64,000 nucleotides of DNA from Peptostreptococcaceae bacterium VA2. Lineage in GTDB: Bacteria > Bacillota > Clostridia > Peptostreptococcales > Peptostreptococcaceae. The notes beneath the pieces were generated by a model. That model did no database searches. It was not told the origin of the DNA and was given only the letters and a program-made list of their open reading frames with translations. A program made the translations under genes and the position numbers. Location: positions 372,001 to 436,000 of the forward strand of contig JMMB01000007.1 in NCBI GenBank assembly GCA_000686145.1, written 5' to 3'. Positions within the stretch are counted from its first letter, which is position 1. Each line of letters begins with the position of its first letter. Below, piece by piece: positions 8,292-19,438 of this stretch.

Positions 8292-9329
8292 ATGTCAGTA
8301 AATAATATAAAAGCTAATAAAGTTTTAAAAGATATAAAAGAAATAATACCAGGATTTATAGTAGCGTTAGTTGTAGGGCTTACAAGTATGATGCTTGCGA
8401 ATATAGTACCAAATGTGGGAGCGGCTACAATATCTATATTTCTAGGAATGTTTGTAGGGAATGTATTTTTAGGACAAGAAGTATTTCAAAAAGGATATAA
8501 ATTTTCAGAAACTGATTTGTTATCATATTCAATAGTATTGTTAGGTGCAACATTAAGCATATCTACATTAATGGAACTTGGATTTAATGCGATATTGTTT
8601 GTTATTTTACAAATGAGTGTAACAATAGTTGGGGCTTTATATATAGGTAAAAAACTAGGATTTGGAGATGATTTTAGATATCTTATGGCAGCTGGAAACG
8701 CAGTTTGTGGTTCATCAGCAATTGCAGCAACAGCACCAGTTATTGATGCTGATGATAAAGATAAAGGAATAGTTATAACAATAGTTAATGTTACAGGAAT
8801 ATTTTTAATGTTTTTATTACCATTCTTAGCAGGAAAGTTATACAATCATGAAACTGTACAAACCTCAGCTTTAATAGGTTCTACATTACAGTCAGTAGGG
8901 CAAGTCGTAGCCAGTGGTGCGATGGTTAATGAACCAGTAAAGGATTTATCAACTATATTTAAAATAGTAAGGGTTGTATTATTAGTAGCTGTAGTATTTT
9001 TATTTGGACATCTAAAAAGTAAATCAAATAGCGATATAATAGAAGAAGAAGTAAAAGATGTTAAAAAAGGAACTGTAAAAGTACCTTGGTATGTATTAGG
9101 ATTTTTTATAACTTGTATATTATTTTCTACAAATATAATATCTCCAGATGTTTCAGCACTTTGTAAGCAATTGAGTAATGAATTTGAAGTAATAGCATTA
9201 GCAGCTATAGGATTAAAGGTTAATATAAAACATTTAATAAAACAAGGAAAATCAGTATCATTATATGGATTGTTTGTAGGGACATTACAAGTAGTAGCAG
9301 CGATAATTTTAATAGGAATATTATTATAA
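8292..9329 (+). CDS. YeiH/UPF0324 family membrane transporter
   Basis: 345 residues with about ten hydrophobic segments. The family signatures GNAVCGSSAIAATAP (residues ~136-150) and the C-terminal LAAIGLKVNIKHL are clear. Family members are called putative sulfate exporters, but the substrate is not firmly known. RBS AGAGAGG lies 11 bases upstream of the ATG. Probably switched on by the divergent LysR protein. A terminator follows directly. Confidence 0.9.
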   Translation: MSVNNIKANKVLKDIKEIIPGFIVALVVGLTSMMLANIVPNVGAATISIFLGMFVGNVFLGQEVFQKGYKFSETDLLSYSIVLLGATLSISTLMELGFNAILFVILQMSVTIVGALYIGKKLGFGDDFRYLMAAGNAVCGSSAIAATAPVIDADDKDKGIVITIVNVTGIFLMFLLPFLAGKLYNHETVQTSALIGSTLQSVGQVVASGAMVNEPVKDLSTIFKIVRVVLLVAVVFLFGHLKSKSNSDIIEEEVKDVKKGTVKVPWYVLGFFITCILFSTNIISPDVSALCKQLSNEFEVIALAAIGLKVNIKHLIKQGKSVSLYGLFVGTLQVVAAIILIGILL

Positions 9330-9356
9330 GGATACCTAATTAGGTATTCTTTTTTT
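9330..9356 (+). terminator. Terminator of the yeiH-like gene
   Basis: Palindrome ATACCTAATTAGGTAT (9332-9347) followed by CTTTTTTT, starting at the stop codon. Confidence 0.85.
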
Positions 9357-9362
9357 GTATAA

Positions 9363-9390
9363 AAAAGGGAATGTAGATATCTACATTCCT
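9363..9390 (-). terminator. Minus-strand terminator overlapping a stop codon
   Basis: The palindrome GGAATGTAGATATCTACATTCC includes the last codons and stop of the deoxynucleoside kinase gene; on the minus strand it is followed by CTTTTTT. The gene's 3' end is thus part of its own terminator. Confidence 0.85.
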
Positions 9391-10034
9391 AATATATTTT
9401 TTATTTTATCACATAACATATCAAGATGTTTTGGATTATTTATTAAATCAGTTTCATTTATATTTACATATAAAACAGGAGATTGGTCGTACTCGCCTAT
9501 CCATATTTCATATCTATTATGAAGATTTATCCAATAATCTAGGTCAACAGATTTTTCCATTTCACGACCTCTAAGTCCTATTCTATGAACTATAGTATCT
9601 ATAGAGCCATCTAAGTATATCATTAAGTCAGGTCTTCTTAGATGAGGAACCATATCATTAAATAAATCTCTATAAGTTATATAATCTCTTTTGCTCATTT
9701 TTTTATTATCAAATAGATTTCTAGCAAATATTTCAACATCTTCGTATATACTTCTATCTTGTATATTATTTAATCCGTTGCTATCTATTTCTTTTTGCTG
9801 CTTAAATCTTTGAGCTAAGAAATATAATTGTAAATGGAATCCCCATTTTTCTTGATCACCATAAAAATCTTCTAAATATGGATTTCCATCAACTTTTTCA
9901 AAATGAGTTTCAAATCCAAGTTTTTCTCCTACTAATTTTGTTAAAGTAGATTTTCCTGCACCAACATTTCCTGCTACTGTTATGAATAAATCTCTATTTA
10001 AAGGTTTATTACATTTATTTACTAAATTAAACAT
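9381..10034 (-). CDS. Deoxynucleoside kinase, downstream copy
   Basis: 217 residues of the dCK/dGK family, cytosolic salvage enzymes that phosphorylate deoxynucleosides with ATP. The P-loop GNVGAGKST is near residues 22-30, the EDRSIYED-type QDRSIYED substrate/lid segment near 91-98, and the RIGLRGREME arginine-rich LID near 150. Its ATG shares one base with the TAA of the upstream kinase (TAATG), so translation is coupled. Paired kinases of this type form dGK/dAK heterodimers in lactobacilli; whether this pair does so is inference. Confidence 0.9.
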   Translation of the reverse strand: MFNLVNKCNKPLNRDLFITVAGNVGAGKSTLTKLVGEKLGFETHFEKVDGNPYLEDFYGDQEKWGFHLQLYFLAQRFKQQKEIDSNGLNNIQDRSIYEDVEIFARNLFDNKKMSKRDYITYRDLFNDMVPHLRRPDLMIYLDGSIDTIVHRIGLRGREMEKSVDLDYWINLHNRYEIWIGEYDQSPVLYVNINETDLINNPKHLDMLCDKIKNILGM

Positions 10035-10690
10035 TATGATCTTCCTCCTAAGGTACTTATAGCATCTTCTACCTTGTTTATTATAAAACTTCTGTCATCT
10101 TCATTATTTAAAAAGTCTAACTTTGAGTTATCAATTTCTATAACTATAGGTTCTTTACCCATAAAATTATGCTTTATAGATAAGGGATTAAAGTAATATT
10201 TATATTCATTACTTAATTCGTGTATATAATTTCTATCCATTTGTCTTTCAAAACTTCTATCTCTCATAGCTATTCTTTTCATTAAAGTATCCGTATCTGA
10301 ATTTAAATATATTATTATATCTGGTTGAGGTAAATCGTTAACAAATATATTGTACATTTGCTTATATCTATGAAACTGCATTTTATCAAGAGTTATTCCA
10401 GCAAAGATAAGATTTTTTATAATATGATAGTCACTAACAACGCCTTGTGACTTACTTAACTCATTTTTTTCTGTATCTTCTAACTGTTTTACCCTATTAA
10501 ATAGAAAAAATGCTTCTGTTTGTAAAGCATATTCTTTAATATCTGTATAAAATTTAGTTAAAAAAGGATTTTCTTCAACTATTTCCCTCAAAAGGGTATA
10601 ATTAAAGTGTTGGTTAAGTATAGTTGCAAGTGTAGTTTTACCTGCACCTATAGCTCCTTCTATAGCAATAAACACGCCGCCGTTATTCAT
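10034..10690 (-). CDS. Deoxynucleoside kinase, upstream copy
   Basis: 218 residues from the ATG at 10690; an in-frame GTG at 10699 lies within the AAGG ribosome site and is rejected. P-loop GAIGAGKTT is near residues 10-18, with VVSDYHI in place of the usual DRS motif and a basic RIAMRDRSFE lid. The two kinases in this operon are clearly diverged, so they probably prefer different deoxynucleosides. The pair terminates at 9363-9390. dGK/dAK versus dCK specificity cannot be read here. Confidence 0.88.
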   Translation of the reverse strand: MNNGGVFIAIEGAIGAGKTTLATILNQHFNYTLLREIVEENPFLTKFYTDIKEYALQTEAFFLFNRVKQLEDTEKNELSKSQGVVSDYHIIKNLIFAGITLDKMQFHRYKQMYNIFVNDLPQPDIIIYLNSDTDTLMKRIAMRDRSFERQMDRNYIHELSNEYKYYFNPLSIKHNFMGKEPIVIEIDNSKLDFLNNEDDRSFIINKVEDAISTLGGRS

Positions 10691-10866
10691 ATATATCACC
10701 TTCTAAAAATAATGTCTTATGTATTCTATCAAAAAACAATTTTTAATTCTACCCTAGACTTTTTAAATTAAGTTAGCATATATTAAAAAATTATTTAATA
10801 TATGCTAAAGTTGGGTAAATTAAGACTATTGATAATAAATATATATACCCAAAAAGGAGAAAAATA

Positions 10867-11742
10867 ATGAATGTTTATGAAAAAGATAATAGTGTTATAC
10901 TAGAGGGAGTATCAGATTTTGATCCAAAGCATATATTTGAATGTGGACAATGTTTTAGATGGCACAAACAGGAAGACGGGTCATATACAGGCGTTGCTAA
11001 AGGAAAAGTAATAAATGTAATTACAATAGACGATAAAATTTATTTAGATAACACTAATTTAGAGGAGTTTAATAGTATTTGGTATAATTATTTTGATTTG
11101 GGGACAAATTACACAAAAATAAAAAATAAACTAAAAAGTATGGATAAATATTTAGATACAGCAGCGGATTTTGGATGGGGAATAAGAATTTTAAGACAAG
11201 ATGAATGGGAAATGTTAATTTCATTTATAATTTCTTCAAACAACAGAATTCCTATGATACAAAAGGCTATTGAAAATTTATCTAGGAATTTTGGTAAACA
11301 TATAGGTCAATATAAAGGAAAAGATTATTATGCATTTCCAACACCGGAGGAATTAAATAAAGCAACTCAAGAAGAAATAAGAGCATGTCAGACTGGATTT
11401 AGAGATAAGTATATAAAAAGCACAACTGAGAGTATAATTGAAAATAATAAAAATATGTCTGAATATACAAGTTTAAGCACTGATGAATGTATAAAAGAAT
11501 TAACTAAATTCAATGGAGTAGGACCTAAAGTAGCAGATTGTATTGCCTTGTTTGGAATGACAAAACTTGATACTTTCCCAGTGGATGTATGGGTAAAAAG
11601 AGTTATGCAAGAATTTTATGTTAATGAAGATATGAGCTTACCTAAGATAAGAAAATATGCAATAGATAAATTTGAAGGTTTGTCTGGGTATGCACAACAG
11701 TATCTATTCTATTATGCAAGAGAACTTGGTATAGGAAGATAA
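10867..11742 (+). CDS. ogg: 8-oxoguanine DNA glycosylase/AP lyase (OGG1 type)
   Basis: Removes 8-oxoguanine opposite C and nicks the abasic site. 291 residues with an OGG N-terminal domain (about 1-115) and HhH-GPD domain (about 120-285). The hairpin GVGPKVADC carries the Schiff-base Lys221, and catalytic Asp240 is in FPVDVW. The 19-residue Lys-Asp spacing is the same as in human OGG1 (249/268). RBS AAAGGAG. cls follows 18 bases after the stop, so the two may be co-transcribed. Confidence 0.93.
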   Translation: MNVYEKDNSVILEGVSDFDPKHIFECGQCFRWHKQEDGSYTGVAKGKVINVITIDDKIYLDNTNLEEFNSIWYNYFDLGTNYTKIKNKLKSMDKYLDTAADFGWGIRILRQDEWEMLISFIISSNNRIPMIQKAIENLSRNFGKHIGQYKGKDYYAFPTPEELNKATQEEIRACQTGFRDKYIKSTTESIIENNKNMSEYTSLSTDECIKELTKFNGVGPKVADCIALFGMTKLDTFPVDVWVKRVMQEFYVNEDMSLPKIRKYAIDKFEGLSGYAQQYLFYYARELGIGR

Positions 11743-11760
11743 GTAAAAGAGGGATTGGCC

Positions 11761-13257
11761 ATGAGTGTTGTAGGAGTTTTATTTTTAAGTTATTTAATAA
11801 TATCTTATATAGCTGGAGCGATAATTTCAATGTCTATTATACTTGAAAATAGAGACCCTGCTAGAACTGTAACATGGTTATTAATATTTATATTACTTCC
11901 AGGAATCGGATTAGTAATATACGCAGTCTTTGGCAGAAATATAAGAAAAAGAAAGTTATTTAAAACACAAAAGTTAGCGCACAATATAAAGGAAAAAAAC
12001 TTATTTGAAAATTTAAAAGAAATACAAGAACTTGTAGAATTAGAGCAAAGTTCAATAAAACGAAAAACATTAGAAGATGAAGACGATGAAGAAGAAGAAT
12101 ATGCGAAGAAAAGAGTTATAGGTCTTTTATTAAATACAGGGATGTTTCCATTTACATCAAATAACAAAATAGATGTATATGTAGATGGAAATGAAAAATT
12201 TGATAATTTATTAAAGGATATAAAGGAAGCAAAAAATCATATACATTTAGAATACTTCATAATAAAAGATAGTGAGATAGGTAGAAAAATAAAAAATCTA
12301 CTTATAGAAAAAGTAAAAGAAGGTGTAAAGGTAAGAATTTTATATGATGATGTAGGCTGTTGGAGATTTTGGTTTCATAGAAAATTTTTCAATGAAATGA
12401 AAAAAAGTGGTATAGAAATTATACCGTTTTTACCAGCGAAGCTTCCTTTTATAGGAGGGAAGTTAAACTATAGAAATCATAGAAAAATAGTTGTAATAGA
12501 CGGTAAGATTGGATATACAGGTGGAATAAATATAGGGGATGAATATTTAGGAAGAAATAAAAAGTTTGGATACTGGAGAGATACACATATTAGAATAAAA
12601 GGAACTTCAGTATATATGTTACAAATGATATTTTTAATAGATTGGTATTATACAACTAGAGATGCTATTGATTTAAAAGAGTATTTTCCAAAAATGGATT
12701 ATTGTGGAGAAAGTATGGTTCAAGTAGTTGCGAGTGGTCCTGATAGTGACTGGGAAGCAATACATTATGCATATTTTTCTGCTATATGCCAAGCTAAAAA
12801 AAGTATATATATAGAAACTCCTTATTTTATACCTGATGAAAGTTTATTAATAGCATTAAAAAGTGCAGCACTAAGTGGTGTAGATGTAAGGATAATTTTC
12901 CCTAAGATTGCAGACCACAAAATGGTTAACAATGCATCTTATTCATATTTTGATGATATTTTAAGATCAGGTGGAAAGGTATATCTTTATACAAAAGGAT
13001 TTATACATTCTAAGGTCATGATAATTGACGATAAAATAGCTTCGACAGGTTCTGCAAATATGGATTTGAGAAGTTTTATGCTTAACTTTGAAATAAACGC
13101 ATTCATATATGATGAAAAAGTAGTTAAAGTAATAACTGATGATTTTTTTGAAGATTTAAAGAACAGCGAAGAGATAAAAGACGTTGATTTTAATAATAGA
13201 AAAATGATGAAAAAAATTAGTGAATCAATAGCTAGATTATTTTCACCTATATTATAA
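11761..13257 (+). CDS. cls: Cardiolipin synthase
   Basis: Condenses two phosphatidylglycerols to cardiolipin at the membrane. 498 residues from the ATG at 11761, chosen because AGAGGG (about 11747) sits at correct spacing; an upstream TTG (11755) would crowd it. Two N-terminal transmembrane segments (about 5-25, 35-55) precede a charged acidic stretch and two phospholipase-D domains, with HKD motifs at His240/Lys242/Asp247 and His416/Lys418/Asp423. The second has the standard GSANMDLRS tail. No clear terminator before the groES region. Confidence 0.95.
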   Translation: MSVVGVLFLSYLIISYIAGAIISMSIILENRDPARTVTWLLIFILLPGIGLVIYAVFGRNIRKRKLFKTQKLAHNIKEKNLFENLKEIQELVELEQSSIKRKTLEDEDDEEEEYAKKRVIGLLLNTGMFPFTSNNKIDVYVDGNEKFDNLLKDIKEAKNHIHLEYFIIKDSEIGRKIKNLLIEKVKEGVKVRILYDDVGCWRFWFHRKFFNEMKKSGIEIIPFLPAKLPFIGGKLNYRNHRKIVVIDGKIGYTGGINIGDEYLGRNKKFGYWRDTHIRIKGTSVYMLQMIFLIDWYYTTRDAIDLKEYFPKMDYCGESMVQVVASGPDSDWEAIHYAYFSAICQAKKSIYIETPYFIPDESLLIALKSAALSGVDVRIIFPKIADHKMVNNASYSYFDDILRSGGKVYLYTKGFIHSKVMIIDDKIASTGSANMDLRSFMLNFEINAFIYDEKVVKVITDDFFEDLKNSEEIKDVDFNNRKMMKKISESIARLFSPIL

Positions 13258-13274
13258 ATATTTATTAAAAAGTA

Positions 13275-13306
13275 TTGAAACTTACGGGTAATTAGTATAC
13301 TATAAT
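13275..13306 (+). promoter_or_regulatory. groESL promoter
   Basis: -35-like TTGAAA (13275-13280) and overlapping -10 candidates TATACT (13296) and TATAAT (13301), ending five bases before the CIRCE element. Which -10 is used cannot be decided by eye. Confidence 0.6.
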
Positions 13307-13311
13307 AATTG

Positions 13312-13338
13312 TTAGCACTCTGATGGATAGAGTGATAA
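13312..13338 (+). promoter_or_regulatory. CIRCE operator (HrcA site)
   Basis: TTAGCACTC (13312-13320), nine-base spacer, GAGTGATAA (13330-13338): the CIRCE inverted repeat with one mismatch in the right arm (GAGTGCTAA expected). HrcA should repress groESL here until heat shock. The start codon is about 150 bases further on, an unusually long leader. Confidence 0.92.
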
Positions 13339-13491
13339 AATTGTTATGATATATTTTAATTTGTTAGATATATTGTACATAAATTTAATAGTAACATAGC
13401 TTAAAATATTTATTATTGAGTTTATAAAGTGCCAAGAGTGGAATTTTATATATTCCTTATAATATAAACAATTCATTTAGGAGGTAAAATC

Positions 13492-13776
13492 ATGAAAATA
13501 AGACCATTAGCTGATAGAGTAGTGATTAAAAAATTAGAAGCTGAAGAAAAAACTGCAAGTGGGATAGTTTTACCAGGGGCAGCTAAAGAGCAACCTCAAA
13601 TGGCTGAAGTTGTTGAAGTTGGACCAGGTGGAGTTGTTGAAGGAAAAGAAATAGTTATGGAATTAAAGGTTGGAGATAAAGTTATATTCCAAAAGTACGC
13701 AGGTACAGAAGTTAAATTAGAAGGAAAAGAATATACGATATTAAAACAAAGCGACGTATTAGCAGTAGTTGAATAA
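13492..13776 (+). CDS. groES: Co-chaperonin GroES
   Basis: 94 residues, full length. Starts MKIRPLADRVVIKKLE, with the mobile loop EEKTASGIVLPGAAKEQPQ (about 18-36) that docks on GroEL. Caps the GroEL cavity during folding. RBS TAGGAGG. Nineteen bases before groEL, under CIRCE control. Confidence 0.98.
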   Translation: MKIRPLADRVVIKKLEAEEKTASGIVLPGAAKEQPQMAEVVEVGPGGVVEGKEIVMELKVGDKVIFQKYAGTEVKLEGKEYTILKQSDVLAVVE

Positions 13777-13783
13777 TATTTAG

Positions 13784-15421
<1,638 letters not shown>

Positions 15422-15442
15422 TTAAAATAATATTGATTATGT

Positions 15443-15470
15443 AAAGAGTGATGAAAATCACTCTTTTATT
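15443..15470 (+). terminator. Terminator of groESL
   Basis: Ten-base arms AAAGAGTGAT/ATCACTCTTT, GAAA tetraloop, followed by TATT. Confidence 0.85.
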
Positions 15471-15582
15471 ATGCCTAAATATAATAAAAAAGTGACAAGT
15501 TTATTTGCAATAATGTCTTACATACTTGACATTTATATAAACAAACTTTACTATTAAGGTAATTATAAAAGGGGTGTTATAT

Positions 15583-15894
15583 ATGAATAAGAAGGAAATA
15601 CTAGAAAAATATAAAGCGAGTAAGCCTAAAGATGAAGGGATAGAATACATTGATAATAAAGCTAATAAATTGGGGGTAAAAGGAATACTAAGTATACTTA
15701 GTATAGTTATAATATATAATTTTATTAGTGGCATTAGAAATATGGGCTTTCTATCAATAATGTTTGCATATATAGGTATGGAGTCATATGTAAGATATAA
15801 AGCTTCTAAGAATACAACATATATATATGCAGCGGGACTTGGAATATTTACTTCAATAGTTTATTTAGCAAACTATATAGTAGATACAATATAA
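15583..15894 (+). CDS. Small two-span membrane protein, unknown function
   Basis: 103 residues from the ATG at 15583 (an in-frame GTG at 15574 is part of the AAGGGGTG ribosome site). A charged N-terminal 40 residues (KKEILEKYKASKPKDEG) precedes hydrophobic spans at about 39-58 and 80-100. Eight bases before a Cro/CI-type HTH gene; such pairs of a short membrane protein and small HTH regulator are common in clostridia and are usually co-transcribed. No enzymatic motif seen. Confidence 0.75.
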   Translation: MNKKEILEKYKASKPKDEGIEYIDNKANKLGVKGILSILSIVIIYNFISGIRNMGFLSIMFAYIGMESYVRYKASKNTTYIYAAGLGIFTSIVYLANYIVDTI

Positions 15895-15902
15895 GGAGAT
15901 AT

Positions 15903-16112
15903 ATGAAAAATGAAATAGTATTAAATAATAAAATTAGAGTAGCTAGAGCTGAAAAAAAAATATCGCAAGATCAGTTAGCTAAGGATATAGGAGTATCAAG
16001 ACAAACTATAAGTTCTATTGAAAATTTACAGTTTTGTCCTAGTGCAAAGTTAGCGTTACTTATTTGCATTGCTTTAGATAAAAGTTTCGAAGAATTATTT
16101 TATTTTGAATAA
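15903..16112 (+). CDS. Small HTH regulator (Cro/CI, YozG type)
   Basis: 69 residues, entirely one HTH_3 domain. The recognition helix region is QDQLAKDIGVSRQTISSIE (about 24-42) and the tail DKSFEELFYFE is typical of stand-alone regulators. RBS AAGGAG lies five bases before the ATG. It probably controls its own two-gene unit with the preceding membrane protein. The target is inferred. Confidence 0.88.
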   Translation: MKNEIVLNNKIRVARAEKKISQDQLAKDIGVSRQTISSIENLQFCPSAKLALLICIALDKSFEELFYFE

Positions 16113-16131
16113 AATACAAAGGATATATAAC

Positions 16132-16179
16132 CTAAAAAAGCGTACTTTATGATTATAATCATTAAGTACACTTTTTAGT
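16132..16179. terminator. Long bidirectional terminator
   Basis: Near-perfect arms of about 22 bases (CTAAAAAAGCGTACTT... paired with ...AAGTACACTTTTTAG) between the HTH gene and the convergent chemoreceptor gene. A-rich on one flank and T-rich on the other, so it can act on both strands. Confidence 0.85.
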
Positions 16180-16223
16180 TAATTTAGAAATTTAAGTAAT
16201 GCTATGTATCTATTCTTAAACTA

Positions 16224-18263
16224 TTAATGTTTTAACTTGAAATTACTAAGTAAATCAGTCAACATTACAGCTTGAGCTGAAAGCTCTTCACTAGCAGCAG
16301 CACTTTCTTCTGCTGTTGCACTGTTTGTTTGAATTACCACTGAAATTTGCTCTACACCAATATTTATTTGATCTATAGATTGAGATTGTTCATTACTCAT
16401 ATCTGCAATATATTGTATAACTTCAACAGACTTTTTAGATCCTGTTACAATTTTTTCAAGAGATATAGCTGTTTCAGCAACAGTTTTTGTACCTTTTTCT
16501 ACTGCAATAATTGAATTTTCAATAAGAATTGCTGTATTTTTTGCACTTTCCGCAGATTTAGCAGCTAGGTTTCTTACTTCATCTGCAACGACTGCGAAAC
16601 CTTTTCCAGATTCACCTGCACGTGCAGCTTCTACAGCAGCATTAAGGGCAAGAATATTAGTTTGGAATGCAACATCATCTATATTTTTAATTATTTTGCT
16701 AATTTCATTTGATGTATTGCTAATTTCATCCATTGCAGTAATCATTTCTTGCATTTGTTTTTGACTTTGAGATATAGCTTTGTTTGAATCTGAAGATATT
16801 TCTTTTGCTTTAGTTGCACTATGGTCAGTTTCTTTGATTTTAGTTGATATCTCGTTTATTGTAGCAGAAAGCTCTTCAATCGAACTTGCTTGCTCGGTTG
16901 CACCTTGAGAAAGTTGTTGTGCACCATATGAAAGTTGATTTGAACCAATTGCAACTTGTTCGGCAGATACATTAATTTGAGAAAGCGTATCATTTAACAT
17001 ATTAGATGTATTTACTAAAGAATTTTTAATTATTTCGAATTCACCATCATAATCTTGATTAAATGTAAGATTTAAGTTTCCTTTTCCTAACTCTGATAAT
17101 AAATAAGATATTTCGTCTATATATTCTATATAAGACTTTAATCGATTTACTAGAGATTGCATAGAAATAGCTAATTGTCCAATTTCATCATTTGATTTAA
17201 CGTTAATTTCGGCATCTAAATTACCTTTAGCTAAATTATTTGTTATGTTTGTTAATTTTTTTAAAGGGCGAGCTATATTAAGTGCTATAACAAGTGCAAT
17301 TATTACAGAAATTATTAATATAACTACTAATGCTAATAAAGAAATTTTTGTCATTTCATTTAAACTACTTAATAGTTTAGATTCAGAAATAACAGCCACA
17401 TAATTCCAATTAGTTTTTGGTGAAGCTATAGATGTTACATAAGATGAATTACCATTTACATCAATTTTTTTGAAAGAAGAATTTTTAGTAACAGATGAAA
17501 CAAAACCTTCATTATAAACTTTTGACATTTTTTTAAAGTTATTGTCAGGGTTACTTGGGTCAGCAATTATAGTACCATCTTTATCAACTAACATATAATA
17601 TCCGTTACTATCTTTACTTACATTTTCAAACATCTCTGTTACTTTCTGAAGGCTTGTATCAATTCCAATTACGCCTATAGTATCTCCTGCATCATTTTTA
17701 ACTGCCTGTGAGATACCAACTATTGATATATCGTCACTTTCATAGTAATATGGAGAACCTATAACAGCTTTTCCATCAGCTTTTTTTGCACTAGGATACC
17801 ATGGTCTTTCTCGTGGATCAAATTTACCTTTTAAATCACCCTCTGGATATAAAACAAAACCTCCAGATTCTGTTCCCATAAACATATATTGATATAGTGG
17901 ATGACTAGTTCCAAACTCATCAAAAATGTTAAAAATATCAGATTCTATTTTGCCGTTTGCTTTAGGCGTCATAACAATATCTGAAGTATTATCTAAATAA
18001 GATTTTATTGAACTATCTGCCTTTTTTAATGAAGCATTATTGGCAAAATAAGAAGCATTGTCCATCATATTATCAAATATACTATCGATATTACTACTTA
18101 CTAAAGATAATTGACTATTTATAGATTTTTCTTGTTCTTCTAGTAAGTTATCTTTTGATTGTGTAAATAAAAAATATGACATAATACTTGTCGGTATTAT
18201 TGCGAAAGCGATAATAGCTATACACAGCTTGAAACTTAAAGAATGAATATTAAATTTTTTCAT
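16224..18263 (-). CDS. Methyl-accepting chemotaxis protein, dCache sensor
   Basis: 679 residues from the ATG at 18263 (AAGGAG nine bases upstream; an in-frame TTG at 18272 is too close to it). One N-terminal membrane span (about 13-35), a large extracytoplasmic dCache-type ligand domain (about 40-300, with the RPWYPSAK and GIDTSLQ signatures), a second span (about 305-330), HAMP, and an MCP signalling domain whose hairpin tip contains the conserved [23 protein letters not shown]-type segment. It should signal to CheA/CheW. The cache subtype often binds amino acids, but the ligand is not determinable. No che genes nearby. Confidence 0.94.
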   Translation of the reverse strand: MKKFNIHSLSFKLCIAIIAFAIIPTSIMSYFLFTQSKDNLLEEQEKSINSQLSLVSSNIDSIFDNMMDNASYFANNASLKKADSSIKSYLDNTSDIVMTPKANGKIESDIFNIFDEFGTSHPLYQYMFMGTESGGFVLYPEGDLKGKFDPRERPWYPSAKKADGKAVIGSPYYYESDDISIVGISQAVKNDAGDTIGVIGIDTSLQKVTEMFENVSKDSNGYYMLVDKDGTIIADPSNPDNNFKKMSKVYNEGFVSSVTKNSSFKKIDVNGNSSYVTSIASPKTNWNYVAVISESKLLSSLNEMTKISLLALVVILIISVIIALVIALNIARPLKKLTNITNNLAKGNLDAEINVKSNDEIGQLAISMQSLVNRLKSYIEYIDEISYLLSELGKGNLNLTFNQDYDGEFEIIKNSLVNTSNMLNDTLSQINVSAEQVAIGSNQLSYGAQQLSQGATEQASSIEELSATINEISTKIKETDHSATKAKEISSDSNKAISQSQKQMQEMITAMDEISNTSNEISKIIKNIDDVAFQTNILALNAAVEAARAGESGKGFAVVADEVRNLAAKSAESAKNTAILIENSIIAVEKGTKTVAETAISLEKIVTGSKKSVEVIQYIADMSNEQSQSIDQINIGVEQISVVIQTNSATAEESAAASEELSAQAVMLTDLLSNFKLKH

Positions 18264-18673
18264 AAAGCCCAACTCCTTAACGTATTAAATTTATAAAATT
18301 AATATTGCTTATATAATTTATAGTCTTTAAACTATATAATGATATTTTATACTCAAAAAAGACAGAGTATCAACGTGAATTTGTTAATTCTCTGCCGTAA
18401 AATAGCACTATGATTACTATCTGAAAAAATTGTATAATTTATGTTTTAAGTGAGTTTGAAACTGATTTTTAATATTGAAATATTAACCATATATTACCAT
18501 AGAAAGCGAAATATATCAATAAATAAACTAATTTAGCGATTAATGTATCATTATGTGATAACGTTAATAATTAAATTACATTGTTTTTATATGTATGTAC
18601 AATATATAGTTAAAATATTATATACTAATATCAAAATAAAAAATATTATATGATTAACTATAGGGGTGAATGA
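18264..18673. other. 410-bp divergent intergenic region, MCP/larB
   Basis: No gene seen. It contains an imperfect inverted repeat ATTAATGTATCA (18539-18550) / TGATAACGTTAAT (18556-18568) and, downstream, a weak promoter TTGTTT (18581-18586) with TATAGT (18605-18610, 18-bp spacer) for larB. The inverted repeat lies just upstream of that -35 and could be an operator. Confidence 0.5.
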
Positions 18674-19417
18674 ATGGACTTAAAAAAAATATTAGAAGAT
18701 GTAAAGAATAACAATATAGATATAGAGTATGCGTTAGACAAACTTAAGAATTTACCTTATGAGGACTTAGGGTATGCAAATATAGACCATCATAGAGAGT
18801 TAAGAAATGGATATCCAGAAGTGATTTATTGTGAAGGAAAAAGTGATGAACAAATATTAGGGATTATAGAAAAAATGAAGGAAAAAGATTCTAATATATT
18901 GGGAACTAGATGTAGAAAAGAAACGTTTGATAAAATTAAAAAAATCTATAATAATGCAGAGTATGAAGAATTATCAAAAATATTAAAAATAAAAAATCAT
19001 GATATTGTTAATATAGGTAAGGGGAAAATTTTAGTGCTAACAGGAGGAACTTCAGATATTCCTGTTGCGGATGAAGCTTATTATACTGCAAAATTTTTAG
19101 GTAATGATGTAGAAAGAATTTATGATGTAGGTGTAGCTGGTATACATAGATTATTAAGTCGCAGGCATATATTGGAAGAAGCTAGAGTAATAGTTGCGGT
19201 CGCAGGTATGGAAGGAGCACTACCAAGCGTAGTAGGAGGTCTTGTAGACGTACCTATAATAGCAGTGCCTACATCTGTAGGATATGGTGCTAATTTTGGT
19301 GGAGTATCAGCACTTCTCACAATGCTAAATAGTTGTGCATCAGGTATATCAGTAGTTAATATAGATAATGGATTTGGTGCGGGATATTTAGCTGCTACTA
19401 TTAATAAATTAAAATAG
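18674..19417 (+). CDS. larB: Nickel-pincer cofactor synthase LarB
   Basis: LarB carboxylates and hydrolyses nicotinic acid adenine dinucleotide, the first step in making the nickel-pincer nucleotide of lactate racemase-type enzymes. 247 residues, usual length. The family core is clear (LTGGTSDIPVADEA, VGVAGIHR, VAGMEGALPSVVGGLVDVPIIAVPTSVGYG, NIDNGFGAGYLA); the C-terminal half resembles PurE. RBS AGGGGTG. larC starts 21 bases later. larE and larA are not in the window. Confidence 0.95.
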   Translation: MDLKKILEDVKNNNIDIEYALDKLKNLPYEDLGYANIDHHRELRNGYPEVIYCEGKSDEQILGIIEKMKEKDSNILGTRCRKETFDKIKKIYNNAEYEELSKILKIKNHDIVNIGKGKILVLTGGTSDIPVADEAYYTAKFLGNDVERIYDVGVAGIHRLLSRRHILEEARVIVAVAGMEGALPSVVGGLVDVPIIAVPTSVGYGANFGGVSALLTMLNSCASGISVVNIDNGFGAGYLAATINKLK

Positions 19418-19438
19418 ATTGAATTTAAGGAGAGAAAA

